Assembly: GCF_000821185.2 (NCBI RefSeq)
Contig: NZ_CP050855.1
Span: 1,674,001 to 1,738,000 of the forward strand
Source: Serratia symbiotica
Lineage (GTDB): Bacteria > Pseudomonadota > Gammaproteobacteria > Enterobacterales > Enterobacteriaceae
Direction of reading: 5' to 3'
Length of the DNA: 64,000 nt
Position 1 is the stretch's first letter. Each line of letters starts with the position of its first letter. Of this stretch, positions 28,341 to 36,454 are shown in pieces. Under the pieces are notes generated by a model, which saw only the letters and a program-made list of their open reading frames with translations, ran no database searches and was not told the DNA's origin. The position numbers and the translations under genes are program-made.

Positions 28341-29042
28341 CTACAGCCCTAGGGTTTCTTTGACGAACGGGATGGTCAGCTTGCGCTGGGCGGTGATTGA
28401 GGCATGATCGAGCTGATTCAGGGTCATGAACAACGTGCGCATCTCGCGATCCAGCCGCTTCAACAGAAAACGCCCCACGTCTTCTGGCAGCTCGAAGCCG
28501 CGCAGTTTGCCACGCAACTGTAAGGCCAGCAGCTTTTCTTCATCCGATAGCGGCTGCAACTTATAAATCTGTCCCCAGTCTAGGCGCGAAGCGAGATCCG
28601 GTAGGTATAGATTCAACTGACGCGGTGGCCGATCGCCGGTAATAAACAGCCGCGTGTGGCCGGTTTCCAGAATGCGGTTGTAGAGGTTGAAAATCGCCAT
28701 TTCCCACGCTTCATCGCCAGCGATACACTCAATATTATCGATGCACACCAACGCCAACTGTTCCATGCCGTCCAACACTTCAGGCATAAAATAGGTGCGC
28801 TTATCCAGTGGCACGTAACCCACGGCTTCACCGTGCTGTGAAAGTTCGGCGCAGGCCGCATGCAACAGATGGCTGCGCCCCCCCCCCTCACGTGACCAAA
28901 AATAGATATAGCTGCCATGCTCTTGGCACACGGCTGATCGGATGGCGGCAAGCAGGGATGGGTTCTCTCCCGGATAAAAACTGTCGAAAGTCTCATCATC
29001 GGGGAGATAAAGTGGCAATGAAAGCTGTGCCGGCGTATTCAG
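28341..29042 (-). CDS. hda: DnaA inactivator Hda, CTG start
   Basis: An AAA+ protein that, bound to the DNA-loaded beta clamp, stimulates ATP hydrolysis by DnaA to prevent re-initiation. The start assigned is CTG at 29042: it follows GAGGT by seven bases and gives 233 residues, the E. coli length. It also includes the clamp-binding motif QLSLPL (residues 6-11), which any downstream ATG would cut off. As I recall, E. coli hda also starts with CTG. Walker A lies in [12 protein letters not shown]; its DNA carries a run of ten G on the coding strand (28878-28887). Sensor and arginine regions ([25 protein letters not shown]) are intact. uraA, normally upstream, is absent. Confidence 0.93.
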   Translation of the reverse strand: MNTPAQLSLPLYLPDDETFDSFYPGENPSLLAAIRSAVCQEHGSYIYFWSREGGGRSHLLHAACAELSQHGEAVGYVPLDKRTYFMPEVLDGMEQLALVCIDNIECIAGDEAWEMAIFNLYNRILETGHTRLFITGDRPPRQLNLYLPDLASRLDWGQIYKLQPLSDEEKLLALQLRGKLRGFELPEDVGRFLLKRLDREMRTLFMTLNQLDHASITAQRKLTIPFVKETLGL

Positions 29043-29120
29043 AAAAGTACCTCAACCAAAACAGGCAGGAAAACACGGCCAGTTTAACACAGAAAATCAG
29101 CGCTGTTGAACCGGCAGGAT

Positions 29121-29272
29121 TTAGAGCCTATACCAGTAAGCGTACAGTGTTGCAGCCCCTTTGGATACAGACAGCACGCAACAACCGGCGGAAACATGGA
29201 GTCCGTGAGGAGGGTGAGCACTGCCCAAGTCCAAAATGGCGAATAAAATAGCCTAGTGGGATAAGTTCTTAA
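29121..29272 (+). repeat. ~150-bp MITE-like dispersed repeat, copy C
   Basis: It runs from ttagagcctataccagtaag to cctagtgggataagttctta, 152 bp, with the shared blocks acagcacgcaacaacc, ccgtgaggagggtgagcact and aaaatggcgaataaaatagc. It sits where the conserved hda block ends and gene order departs from that of E. coli (uraA missing). Confidence 0.9.
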
Positions 29273-29448
29273 TGCCACAATCACAATGGTAAATGATGCT
29301 TCACCACTATTTAATTAAAAAAAATCTTATATTGGCAACTAACTCTCTGCCACAACAGGCGAAATTTGTCATTTAATCAAGATCTGTCCTAATATTAAGA
29401 AGGTAAAACGCAATCACCATCAACAAAGTTTCTTAGAGGATACAGACG

Positions 29449-29964
29449 ATGAAAATTTGGAATAAAGTGCTTTTAGCCTCCATTATTACATTGCTGGTTG
29501 CTGGCTGTGATGACTCGTCCAAGGCTGACGATAACTTGGATAAAGCCAAGGACAGCGCCGAACAAATGAAGGATGCCGCAGAGCAAAAAGCGAAAAATCT
29601 GACAGATAAAGCACAAACCACCGCTGATGAAATCAAAAAAGAGGCCGCCACTCAGGCTGATCAGTTGAAAGACAAAGCATCGGCCATTAAGGATGAGGCA
29701 GACAAACAGGCTGGCGCTATCATCGATGACGCCGAGGCCAAGGCTGGCTCCATCAAAGACGAGGTCAGCAAGCACAGCCAGCAGTTGGTCGACCAGGCTC
29801 AGGCGATCAAGCATGATGCGATCAGTGGTGCCAACGATCTGGCCGAGCAAGCTAAGACGAAAACCGAGTCTCTTAAAAACAGTGCTGAAAATAAAGCGGA
29901 AGAATTGAAGAGCAATATCGACGCAGCACATAACCATCATGCGCCGTCCGATACCCAACAGTAA
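29449..29964 (+). CDS. Coiled-coil lipoprotein with LEA-like repeats
   Basis: A 171-residue lipoprotein: basic start, hydrophobic core, lipobox LLVAGC with Cys20. Asp at +2 (CDD) suggests retention at the inner membrane by the Lol rule. The mature part is almost entirely Ala/Lys/Asp/Glu-rich helix with roughly 11-residue repeats (for example AKDSAEQMKDAAEQ, AATQADQLKDKAS, EADKQAGAIIDDAEAK), resembling LEA/apolipoprotein-type amphipathic helices. I know no named orthologue. It precedes yeaQ by 32 bases on the same strand, so both may belong to a stress-induced unit. Confidence 0.75.
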   Translation: MKIWNKVLLASIITLLVAGCDDSSKADDNLDKAKDSAEQMKDAAEQKAKNLTDKAQTTADEIKKEAATQADQLKDKASAIKDEADKQAGAIIDDAEAKAGSIKDEVSKHSQQLVDQAQAIKHDAISGANDLAEQAKTKTESLKNSAENKAEELKSNIDAAHNHHAPSDTQQ

Positions 29965-29996
29965 TCATGATTCAGCAACAATGAAAGGAGCGGTAA

Positions 29997-30245
29997 ATGG
30001 GGATTATTTCCTGGATTATTTTCGGCCTGATTGCCGGTATTTTGGCTAAATGGATCATGCCGGGCAGAGAAAACAGCGGCTTTATCCTAACCATAGTATT
30101 GGGGATCATCGGTGCGGTAGTGGGTGGTTATATCAGCACCATCTTCGGCTTCGGCAAAGTTGACGGTTTCAACTTCGGCAGCTTTATGGTCGCGGTTATC
30201 GGTGCCATCGTGGTGCTGTATGTTTATCGCAAAATCCGTAGCTAA
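29997..30245 (+). CDS. yeaQ: GlsB/YeaQ/YmgE family stress membrane protein
   Basis: An 82-residue, very hydrophobic inner-membrane protein with about three helices, almost identical to E. coli YeaQ in length and sequence (MGIISWIIFGLIAGILAKWIMPG, FGFGKVDGFNFGSF, YVYRKIRS). The family is commonly called transglycosylase-associated or stress-response, but without a proven activity. AAGGAG is present upstream. A hairpin follows the stop. Confidence 0.92.
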   Translation: MGIISWIIFGLIAGILAKWIMPGRENSGFILTIVLGIIGAVVGGYISTIFGFGKVDGFNFGSFMVAVIGAIVVLYVYRKIRS

Positions 30246-30253
30246 TGCTATTC

Positions 30254-30278
30254 GGGGGGCGTTCAGCCCCCCTACTTG
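30254..30278 (+). terminator. yeaQ terminator
   Basis: A perfect 7-bp stem ggggggc-gttca-gcccccc (30254-30272), then tacttgtctatttt. It lies 9 bases after the yeaQ stop and directly before the convergent DUF421 gene, so it may serve both strands. Confidence 0.65.
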
Positions 30279-30279
30279 T

Positions 30280-30930
30280 CTATTTTATAACCCTGCCATC
30301 ATTCAGAATAAATACTATCCGGCCATCCCAGAACTCAGCAATAAAAATATCTTCCGGCGCGATCTGGTGAGCCTCTATTTCCTGCTTCAACCACGCTTCA
30401 TCCTTGTCAATTTCCTTTAGCTCATAGGTTCTGGGCTTACCGTCTTTCATCACGATCACCGAAGGCAGACGATGCCCTTCACACACCACCGTGACCTGGC
30501 CGTCCGGTTCAATCTGTGCGTAGTTAATCTCCTGAAAAGCATGAATACCCTGGGCATGCAGTTGTGATGAAAGATTCAAAATATCAATTTTGTTTTGCTT
30601 GGTCAGAATATTTTCCATCACGAAGCGTCCATTCTTGATGATTGGAATCGGGTTGCCGATGGTGACCGAACGGAAGATATGGTAATGCTTGCTGATGGCA
30701 TTCAACAATGAGATCAGCCCCACCCCAATTAATAGCACAATCACATATTGATGAATCGGTATGCTATCACTGTAAATCACCCCGCCAATGATCCCCCCCA
30801 GCACAAAGTTGCCGATAAAATCGACCGGGCTCATCTGCGACAATTGGGTTTTGCCTGATAGGTTCAGGTGAGTGATGACAATAGCAAAGCCAATGACAAA
30901 CTTAAGCAAAACGTACCCGTAATAATCCAT
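30280..30930 (-). CDS. DUF421 (YetF-like) membrane protein
   Basis: A 216-residue protein with three N-terminal transmembrane helices (VLLKFVIGFAIVITHL, FIGNFVLGGIIGGVIY, YVIVLLIGVGLISLL) and a cytoplasmic DUF421 domain (IGNPIPIIKNGRFVMENI, EINYAQIEPDGQVTVV). This resembles Bacillus YetF and related proteins. It has a C-terminal extension of ~60 residues (GKPRTYELKEID…). The biochemical role is unknown; some relatives are linked to spore or stress physiology. It is convergent with yeaQ. Confidence 0.85.
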   Translation of the reverse strand: MDYYGYVLLKFVIGFAIVITHLNLSGKTQLSQMSPVDFIGNFVLGGIIGGVIYSDSIPIHQYVIVLLIGVGLISLLNAISKHYHIFRSVTIGNPIPIIKNGRFVMENILTKQNKIDILNLSSQLHAQGIHAFQEINYAQIEPDGQVTVVCEGHRLPSVIVMKDGKPRTYELKEIDKDEAWLKQEIEAHQIAPEDIFIAEFWDGRIVFILNDGRVIK

Positions 30931-31272
30931 ACTTATCTCCTCACCCGTTCAAACAGTTAACGTTAGCCATTCGGCTACTATAACTGTATCGCAAATAGAC
31001 GAAACCGGTGGAACATGCGTAATAAAAAGCCACCTTCGGCTACCTTGGTGCATAATTTCTACTCATCGAGCGCGTCGATCTCCGCCTCTTATTTACCAAT
31101 GAGCGCTTTTTTGCATTTTAATGCTCTGCTTTACGCAGCAGAATAATATTTTATGTATGACGATAGATCGCCAATGGATTTGGCAGCAAGAGCATGGCAA
31201 ATAGAATCAGCAACCGATTTGAACAATACATTGCGCTGGGTTGCAGGCTGAACCTCAAAAATGAGGTTCATT

Positions 31273-31326
31273 AATCTCCAGGAACTTGTACCCGTCAGTG
31301 ACTAGGGTGAGCGAGGATAGCTAACC
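31273..31326 (+). repeat. ERIC element fragment
   Basis: The bases aatctccaggaacttgta followed by cagtgactagggtgagcgag and gatagctaac align with the central part of the ERIC consensus (CCCAGGAGCTTACA…AGTGACTGGGGTGAGCGAGG…AGCTAACGC). Both ends have decayed or been lost. The surrounding 30931-31465 has no gene I can support; a small hairpin gaacctca…tgaggttc lies at 31250-31269. Confidence 0.7.
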
Positions 31327-31465
31327 CCCTCACCGCCACAATGGCGAGTTATCGCTTTGTAAATACGTAGAGTAGTGGAAAGAGGCTATGCGGGTGTCCT
31401 GATTTTGTGAGCCACTGCGTAGCGTTACTTTGGCAGGAGGGGGACGGACGATTTCCTGGACTGAT

Positions 31466-31693
31466 TTATTGTGTGATCGCAAACTGATGCCGATACATTT
31501 CCAGACTGACTGCACCTAACGACAGTTTAATACGTCGTTCGTTATACCACCGGATGTCAGTATCCACACGCTGCACGAAGTTTTCCAGCGCCACGTCTGA
31601 CCACTCACGGCCGTAATACATTTCATTTTTCAGTCGGCCGAAGAACCCTTGGCACGCCGCATGATCCGGCGAATAGCCCTGGTGTGACATCAA
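31466..31693 (-). pseudogene. IS3-family transposase OrfB, C-terminal fragment
   Basis: About 75 codons of the rve/DDE domain end of an IS3-family OrfB: SHQGYSPDHAACQGFFGRLKNEMYYGREW, then VDTDIRWYNERRIKLSLGAVSLEMYR. The catalytic Glu of the DDE triad, normally in ACEGFFGRLKNE, reads Gln here. The frame starts in mid-domain and its upstream two thirds are missing. Confidence 0.82.
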
Positions 31694-31996
31694 GTGAGTA
31701 CGTTTCTCCTAGGGCATCAACGAGTTAAGCGCTGTTGACGGCCATTTAAACACGCAGCACGCCACAGGCCGTAAGGGTTGGTGACCAAATAAGCGGCTCG
31801 CCACCCAGCACCTAAAGGTGTGGATCAAAAAGCCCATACTCCGCGTTGTCGGGGTTGTACATAGGCCCTGCACCTTCCGCCTAATTTCCGGCTTTTGGCT
31901 CTGCGTCGCCGCCACGGTCAATTTCCAGACACGTCTAGCGGTCTCAGCATCAAACAACTTTACCCATGTTGTCCTATTGGCAACATACCGCGCTGA
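31694..31996. other. Unresolved spacer between IS3 fragment and ecotin gene
   Basis: About 300 bases, moderately GC-rich, with short overlapping frames on both strands (plus 31818-32075; minus 31709-31957), none of which I can relate to a family. It may be decayed mobile DNA. No promoter or terminator is evident, and no terminator for eco was seen. Confidence 0.35.
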
Positions 31997-32500
31997 TTAC
32001 TTAGGCTCCGCCTGGCTGACGGTGTCTGCTGCTTTCCAGATGCGGTATTTCACTTCTACGTCTTTTGGCACGTAAACCACGATCGGCAGACGGCTGTTGT
32101 AACGCTGCATCGCGTCATCGCCTAGCATTGCGGCGATGAATTTCTTCGTCTTAGTGTGATCTGGGCAGGCCATTAAGGTGGAAACCGGTGCGGACAGTTT
32201 CTCCAGCACCAGATAGTCATAGCCCCATCCGGGGAGGGTTTTGCTTTCTAGCGTACCGCCCATCCGGCGACGGTTGCAATCCACTGACAACGTTTTACCA
32301 ATCAGCAGTTCAACCTGGTAATTTTGTTCATTTTCTTGCTTCGGCAGGAAAATTACTTGTCGGCTCATGCCTTTTTCAGCTTGTGGGTATGGCGCGATTT
32401 TTTCCAGTGGCTGCTTGCTGATATCGATATCTTTTGCAGCAAGGGCGCTGACGGAAACAGCCATCAGCAAGCCGGAGAATATAACAGAGGTCTTGTTCAT
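31997..32500 (-). CDS. eco: Ecotin, periplasmic serine protease inhibitor
   Basis: A periplasmic dimeric inhibitor of trypsin-fold serine proteases. It has 167 residues from ATG 32500, with a signal peptide ([23 protein letters not shown]). The body matches ecotin: [72 protein letters not shown]. The disulfide cysteines are present (VDCN and MACPD). The reactive-site loop reads STLMACP where E. coli has STMMACP, so the P1 residue appears to be Leu instead of Met. The longer frame to 32533 adds an unlikely N-terminus. Confidence 0.95.
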   Translation of the reverse strand: MNKTSVIFSGLLMAVSVSALAAKDIDISKQPLEKIAPYPQAEKGMSRQVIFLPKQENEQNYQVELLIGKTLSVDCNRRRMGGTLESKTLPGWGYDYLVLEKLSAPVSTLMACPDHTKTKKFIAAMLGDDAMQRYNSRLPIVVYVPKDVEVKYRIWKAADTVSQAEPK

Positions 32501-32712
32501 AGTTTTATTCCTACGATTTACCAGATAACCCATCTATAAATTAATACACTACCGCTAGCCCCGCCACAGGTTTCATCTTTTTACAATGGGTGATTGTCAG
32601 TAAAAATTGGCAGATATTGTCGATCAGTCGGCACCAGGAAATGAATCATATGGCATAAGTCTGCCTCGTGAGTCGCCGTCATCGAGCCAGTGCGTAAGTT
32701 CGACACCACTCA

Positions 32713-32862
32713 TTAAGAACCTATCCCATAGACCATTTTATTTGCCATTTTGGCCCTGGGCAGTGCTCACCCTCCTCACATGCTCCCTGTACCCGCCGGT
32801 TGTTGCACGCTGTCCCTGTGCAAACTGGCTGCAACAATGTACGCCTACTGGGATAAGCTTTA
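32713..32862 (-). repeat. ~150-bp MITE-like dispersed repeat, copy D
   Basis: Inverted relative to A-C: it reads ttaagaacctatcccatag at the left and acgcctactgggataagctt at the right. Interior blocks are attttatttgccatttt, gtgctcaccctcctcac and gttgcacgctgtccctgtg, the reverse complements of blocks in copies A-C. It lies in the gap between eco and the PAP2 gene. Confidence 0.9.
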
Positions 32863-33012
32863 AATAAAGTATTAACAACATGCCCAAATAAGAGTACCTG
32901 ACTTTACTCCTTGATTGTATCCTTTTAGAATTGAAAGGTTTTATCCTACGGGTTATCGGCAGGTCGGAGGGTTTGGCCTGGTCAATTGGCAATTAATGGG
33001 ACGGTAAAGGTT

Positions 33013-33618
33013 TTGGATCAGTTGAATTATCTTCTTTTCGCCTGGGTCAATGCCAGCCCAGCGTCTTCCAAATGGCTTCTCGACGTCGCCACCTTTCTGG
33101 CGCGCGATGCGATCGCCCTAGTGCCACTGTTGCTCGTCGGCTTATGGCTGTGGGGGCCGCAAAGCCAACTGATATCACAACGTGAAGTGGTAGCCAAAAC
33201 GACAATTGCGCTGTTATTTGCTATGCTTGCCGCCGCTGCCATCGGCAGGCTGCTGCCGCACGAAAGGCCGTTCGTCGCTGGCATCGGCTATCTCTTCCTG
33301 GCGCACGCGCCAGACAGTTCCTTTCCCAGCAATCATGGTACTGCCATCTTTACCTGTGCGCTGGCATTCCTATTCTGGTATCAGATCTGGCTCGGCGGGC
33401 TGCTGATGATCGTCGCGATGGGCATCGCCTGGTCACGCGTCTATCTCGGCGTACACTGGCCATTAGACATGGTCGGTGGTTTCCTGTTAGGTCTGGTCGG
33501 CTGTCTGCTTGCCCAATGGGTATGGAACCTGTTTGGCGACTTTATCGCTGCCCAACTGACGCGTCTGTACCGTTTCCTGTTTATCTTCGCCATCCGCAAA
33601 GGTTGGGTGAAAGCATAG
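33013..33618 (+). CDS. ybjG: PAP2-family undecaprenyl-diphosphate phosphatase (YbjG-like)
   Basis: An inner-membrane type-2 phosphatidic acid phosphatase that likely recycles undecaprenyl pyrophosphate to the monophosphate carrier for peptidoglycan and O-antigen synthesis. The three phosphatase signatures are present: PHERPFV (from KxxxxxxRP), PSNHGT (PSGH-type) and SRVYLGVHWPLD. Five to six membrane helices are visible, and the C-terminus IRKGWVKA matches YbjG. The start is uncertain: I chose TTG 33013 (201 residues, E. coli 198; GGGACGG eight bases upstream). The frame is open to TTG 32986. Confidence 0.87.
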   Translation: MDQLNYLLFAWVNASPASSKWLLDVATFLARDAIALVPLLLVGLWLWGPQSQLISQREVVAKTTIALLFAMLAAAAIGRLLPHERPFVAGIGYLFLAHAPDSSFPSNHGTAIFTCALAFLFWYQIWLGGLLMIVAMGIAWSRVYLGVHWPLDMVGGFLLGLVGCLLAQWVWNLFGDFIAAQLTRLYRFLFIFAIRKGWVKA

Positions 33619-34143
33619 CTGTACAACGTAACAAAAGGGGTTACTGTCCGCTGTTTATCACACCCAACCCGTAGTGAATTGAATTAGGCGCGGCTACTCC
33701 TGTCGCCAAATCATCCGCTATGATGCACTCCCCTATAAAACCATTCAAAAGCAATGAGATGCATAGAGCCTTAACTAAAATTCAACGTGACTTGCATCAC
33801 TAAACCCAATTAATTTGGGTTTTTAGCTAGATCATAAATCACTCTTAAAATATATTGCTTGGCTGATTTGGCGAGCAACGCTTTACCAGGTTACTGATTG
33901 ACCACATCGGATCAACCTACCGTTGCCTAGAGGTGCTTTCAGCACAACATATTGCACCAACCCACAGCACAGGCATGAAAAACTGATAAAAAGGTAGATA
34001 ACTGCCCACATCGCGCATTTGAAATGCAGTATCACCGTTGTTTCTACTGTAAATCAACATTTTACCGTCGAACATCATCTGATATTGCGTATCACCATAG
34101 GCGCTCTTACCCTTAAATTAACGTGTTCACTTCGGAGATATTT
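33619..34143. other. Long intergenic region upstream of sdaC
   Basis: 525 bases without a supported gene. It contains a hairpin with a T run at 33802-33824, and then ~300 bases that probably hold the sdaC promoter and leader; I could not fix a -35/-10 pair. TCGGAG at 34132-34137 is the likely Shine-Dalgarno of sdaC. Short frames here are not conserved. Confidence 0.4.
33802..33824 (+). terminator. Hairpin terminator, bidirectional type
   Basis: An 8-bp stem aaacccaa / ttgggttt with a 5-base AT loop, flanked by T on the right and A on the left. It lies 180 bases after the PAP2 gene and could end its transcript. Confidence 0.6.
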
Positions 34144-35442
34144 ATGGACACTACACAGACCAGCCCCCTTGCCTCTGCGGCTTCTCGCTCCACCAGCGCC
34201 TGGCGTAAAACGGACACCATGTGGATGTTGGGCCTGTATGGCACCGCCATCGGTGCCGGCGTACTGTTCTTGCCAATCAACGCAGGTATCGGCGGTTTGA
34301 TTCCCCTGCTGATCATGGCTGTCATCGCCTTCCCAATGACCTTCTTTGCCCACCGTGGCCTGTGCCGTTTCGTTTTGTCCGGTAAAAACCCCGGTGAAGA
34401 CATTACTGAAGTGGTGGAAGAGCATTTCGGCATCAGCGCAGGCAAATTAATCACCCTGCTGTACTTCTTCGCTATCTATCCGATCCTGCTGGTTTACAGT
34501 GTAGCAATCACCAACACTGTTGATAGTTTCATCGTCCACCAGTTGGGTATGCCCTCACCGCCTCGCGCCCTCCTGTCGCTGATGTTGATCGTCGCTCTGA
34601 TGACCATCGTGCGCTTCGGTGAACAAACCATTGTGAAAACCATGAGCATCCTGGTATTCCCGTTTGTTGCCGTGCTAATGCTGCTGGCTCTGTACCTGAT
34701 CCCTCACTGGAGCGGTGCTATCTTCGAGAACGTTTCACTGTCTGGCTCCATCAACACTATCGGCGATGGCCTGCTCATAACCCTGTGGCTGGCGATCCCG
34801 GTCATGGTATTCTCTTTCAACCACTCACCGATCATCTCTGCCTTTGCGGTCGCCAAGCGTGAAGAATACGGTACAAACGCCGAGAAAAAATGTTCAAGCA
34901 TCCTGGCTTACGCACATATTATGATGGTGCTGACCGTGATGTTCTTCGTGTTTAGCTGCGTGCTGAGCTTGTCGCCGGAAAACCTGGCGGAAGCCAAAAC
35001 ACAGAACATTTCGATTCTGTCGTATCTGGCCAACCACTTTAACAACCCGATGATCGAGTACATTGCACCGATTATCGCCTTCGTCGCCATCACCAAATCC
35101 TTCCTCGGTCACTACCTGGGCGCACGTGAAGGCTTCAACGGCCTGATAACCAAATCGATAAAAAACCACAACAAAACCATCAGCACCACCAAGCTGAACC
35201 GCATTACCGGCATCTTCATGTTGGTGACCACCTGGCTGGTCGCTACCCTGAACCCCAGCATCCTGGGCATGATCGAAACCCTCGGTGGCCCGATCATCGC
35301 CATGCTGCTGTTCCTGATGCCGATGTACGCTATCCGTAAAGTGCCCGCCATGCGCAAGTACCGCGGCCACATCAGCAATCTGTTTGTGGTTGTGATGGGG
35401 TTAATCGCCATCTCCGCTATCTTGTTCAGCCTGATCGGCTAA
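34144..35442 (+). CDS. sdaC: Serine:H+ symporter, HAAAP family
   Basis: A 432-residue inner-membrane amino-acid transporter, close to E. coli SdaC (429) all along: [83 protein letters not shown]. About eleven transmembrane helices are present. Start ATG 34144 follows a purine-rich stretch. In E. coli sdaC is followed by sdaB (serine deaminase); here sdaB is absent and the next coding trace is the tail of a PLP enzyme. Confidence 0.94.
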   Translation: MDTTQTSPLASAASRSTSAWRKTDTMWMLGLYGTAIGAGVLFLPINAGIGGLIPLLIMAVIAFPMTFFAHRGLCRFVLSGKNPGEDITEVVEEHFGISAGKLITLLYFFAIYPILLVYSVAITNTVDSFIVHQLGMPSPPRALLSLMLIVALMTIVRFGEQTIVKTMSILVFPFVAVLMLLALYLIPHWSGAIFENVSLSGSINTIGDGLLITLWLAIPVMVFSFNHSPIISAFAVAKREEYGTNAEKKCSSILAYAHIMMVLTVMFFVFSCVLSLSPENLAEAKTQNISILSYLANHFNNPMIEYIAPIIAFVAITKSFLGHYLGAREGFNGLITKSIKNHNKTISTTKLNRITGIFMLVTTWLVATLNPSILGMIETLGGPIIAMLLFLMPMYAIRKVPAMRKYRGHISNLFVVVMGLIAISAILFSLIG

Positions 35443-35450
35443 TCACTTTT

Positions 35451-35602
35451 GATAAAAAATTGCTGCGGCTATCAGTAGAGATTGAGGATGCAAATGATCT
35501 GATCGCCGATTTGCAGCAAGTGCTAGTGGCGTCAATCAGCCGCTCAGTAAGTGGTGTGACGCACTCGGTGATGCATACCTGCAACCTTGTAGCGCCTGCT
35601 TA
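35451..35602 (+). pseudogene. C-terminal stub of a Cys/Met-metabolism PLP enzyme (MetB type)
   Basis: Right after the sdaC stop one frame reads KKLLRLSVEIEDANDLIADLQQ, then VLVAS. This is the hallmark end of gamma-family PLP enzymes such as cystathionine gamma-synthase and methionine gamma-lyase (typical end: LLRLSVGIEDADDLIADLEQAL). It has no start codon and no upstream homology, so the rest was deleted, probably by an event that also removed the region downstream of sdaC. The frame then runs on to a stop at 35600-35602 with unrelated residues. Confidence 0.7.
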
Positions 35603-35695
35603 ATTTCATCCTTTCACCGGTGCCGTGGGTTAGCAACGTGCGATATACGCTAGTCTGTATGTGGCCCCCTTCACTGACCTGACGGAGAAACACTG

Positions 35696-36352
35696 ATGAA
35701 TTTAGCCTTATTCGATCTGGATGAAACCCTAATTGACACTGACAGCGCCAGCCTGTGGATCCGCTGGCTGGTTGCTCAGGGGGTCGCACCGGCAGAGCTG
35801 GAATTGCAGGAACAGCAACTGATGCAGCTCTATTATCAGGGCAAGCTATCAATGGAAGATTACATGCGTGCCACGCTGGCACCGCTGATCGGCCTGAACA
35901 CCCAGACGGTGGCCGGTTGGGTGCAACGCTATATCCGTAGCGATATCCTGCCGCGCGTTTACCCCGCCGCCCGCCAACGCCTACAGTGGCACCGCGAGCG
36001 TGGTGACTACATTTTGGTGATTTCTGCTAACGGCGAACATTTGGTGGCACCGATCGCCGAACAGCTCGGCACAAAGGGTGCGCTGGCGATCGGCGTTGAG
36101 GTGGTCGATAACTGCTTTACTGGCAATACCTACGGCACCCTGACCTATCAGCAGGGCAAGGTTATCCGCCTACAGCAATGGCTGGCGCAGCAGCCAACGC
36201 TGAAGTTCGAACAAAGCTACGGCTATAGTGATTCAATTAACGACCAGCCGATGCTGCAATACGTCGATAGCGCTACGGTGATCAACCCCAGCAAAGAACT
36301 GGGCGCGCTGGCGGCAGAGCACGGTTGGCAGGTGTGCCGCTGGCAACGCTGA
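35696..36352 (+). CDS. HAD-IB family phosphatase (SerB-like)
   Basis: A 218-residue HAD hydrolase. Motif I is LFDLDETLID (nucleophile and general-acid Asp), motif II is VISANGE, and motif III/IV is GKV…YGYSDSINDQP. An alpha-helical C1 cap lies between ~20 and 85, typical of HAD-IB enzymes (phosphoserine phosphatase and relatives such as CicA). The substrate is not determinable from the sequence. It stands alone, with a good GACGGAG-type Shine-Dalgarno. Confidence 0.87.
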   Translation: MNLALFDLDETLIDTDSASLWIRWLVAQGVAPAELELQEQQLMQLYYQGKLSMEDYMRATLAPLIGLNTQTVAGWVQRYIRSDILPRVYPAARQRLQWHRERGDYILVISANGEHLVAPIAEQLGTKGALAIGVEVVDNCFTGNTYGTLTYQQGKVIRLQQWLAQQPTLKFEQSYGYSDSINDQPMLQYVDSATVINPSKELGALAAEHGWQVCRWQR

Positions 36353-36424
36353 GCAGACAAGAAACGTTAGGCTGTGTCCGGCAATTGCCTGTGAACCAGT
36401 GTCGGACGATGACGGGACACCGCC

Positions 36425-36450
36425 TAAGCTCCTATTCCATTAGGCTCTAA
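36425..36450. repeat. Solo end of the ~150-bp repeat
   Basis: The stretch aagctcctattccattaggc then tctaagt matches the outer ~20 bases of the repeat family without an interior or second end. The fused end near 10634-10653 has the same boundary (…attaggctttaagt). It is probably a footprint of excision or deletion. Confidence 0.5.
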
Positions 36451-36454
36451 GTCA

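Noticed and set aside
31818..32075. 85-residue plus-strand frame near the ecotin gene
   Set aside because: Its second half is the complement of the eco coding region, and the first half matches nothing I recognise.
34019..34300. 93-residue frame ahead of sdaC
   Set aside because: It runs out of frame into the well-conserved sdaC coding sequence.
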